From Candidatus Heimdallarchaeota archaeon (GTDB taxonomy: Archaea; Asgardarchaeota; Heimdallarchaeia; JABLTI01): 5,780 nt of DNA. A program made the translations under genes and the position numbers. Below are positions 5,733 through 5,780 of the stretch, in pieces. The notes under the pieces were generated by a model, which was not told the DNA's origin, made no database searches, and was given only the letters and a program-made list of their open reading frames with translations. Every line of letters begins with the position of its first letter. Positions within the stretch are counted from its first letter, which is position 1. Location: assembly GCA_030667035.1 (NCBI GenBank), contig DAOUWQ010000114.1:1-5780 (forward strand), in the 5' to 3' direction.

Positions 5733-5780
5733 TATTCGTCCTCATTATATATCTGTTCGAAATACTTTTGTAAATCTGGA
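5732..5780 (-). CDS. C-terminal end of an unidentified protein (cut by right window edge)
   Basis: A minus-strand frame enters from the right edge and ends with TAG at 5732-5734, giving PDLQKYFEQIYNEDE as the last 15 residues. The hydrophilic, acidic tail looks like a natural protein end, and the probable terminator directly after the stop supports it. The piece is too short to assign a family, and an open stretch of this length could occur by chance. The gap to the DUF5518-like gene is 131 nt with its own promoter candidate, so the two are probably separate transcripts. Confidence 0.4.
   Translation of the reverse strand, partial: PDLQKYFEQIYNEDE

Overview
The window is A+T-rich DNA, most likely from an archaeon and possibly an Asgard-type lineage. 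The archaeal reading rests on four observations. Two divergent genes appear nearly leaderless, with AT-rich TATA-like boxes about 25 nt before their ATGs. Downstream or leadered genes carry GGTGA/GTGAT or GGGAG ribosome-binding sites. T-tracts sit at gene ends. A small multi-spanning membrane protein resembles the DUF5518 group, which is common in archaea. The Asgard placement is a guess from overall style, not from a marker gene. Genes on both strands share the same codon flavour, with many CGA/CGT arginine codons alongside AGA, so nothing stands out as recently acquired.

Layout: (1) 2346 down to 1, minus strand, is a two-gene ABC transporter unit. A LolD/MacB-type ATPase overlaps by 17 nt a long FtsX/MacB-type permease that runs off the left edge. 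(2) 2347-2532 is a divergent promoter region with TATA candidates for both sides, inverted repeats and T-tracts. (3) 2533-4815, plus strand, is a GH13 alpha-glucosidase followed after 15 nt by a small TPR protein, evidently one operon. (4) 4816-5051 is a convergent intergenic region with a 12-bp hairpin on the plus side and a T-tract terminator for the gene on the other side. (5) 5600 down to 5052, minus strand, is a four-helix DUF5518-like membrane protein. (6) 5601-5731 is its promoter region plus the probable terminator of another minus-strand gene, of which only the last 15 codons are visible at the right edge.

How the genes may work together: the glucosidase has all GH13 catalytic residues and no signal peptide, so it probably acts in the cytoplasm on short alpha-glucosides. 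The TPR protein is likely its co-expressed scaffold or partner, but its target cannot be read from sequence. The ABC unit is of the mechanotransmission/exporter type, not a sugar-uptake system. Its divergent placement beside the glucosidase therefore need not mean a shared pathway.

No CRISPR array, RNA gene, insertion sequence or phage gene was found. I see no clear evidence of an undescribed system. The more unusual points are the eroded calcium loop and Ile-containing region II of the glucosidase, the wobble-containing hairpin after the TPR gene, a perfect 10-bp palindrome just before the glucosidase start, and the extra domain inside the DUF5518-like protein.
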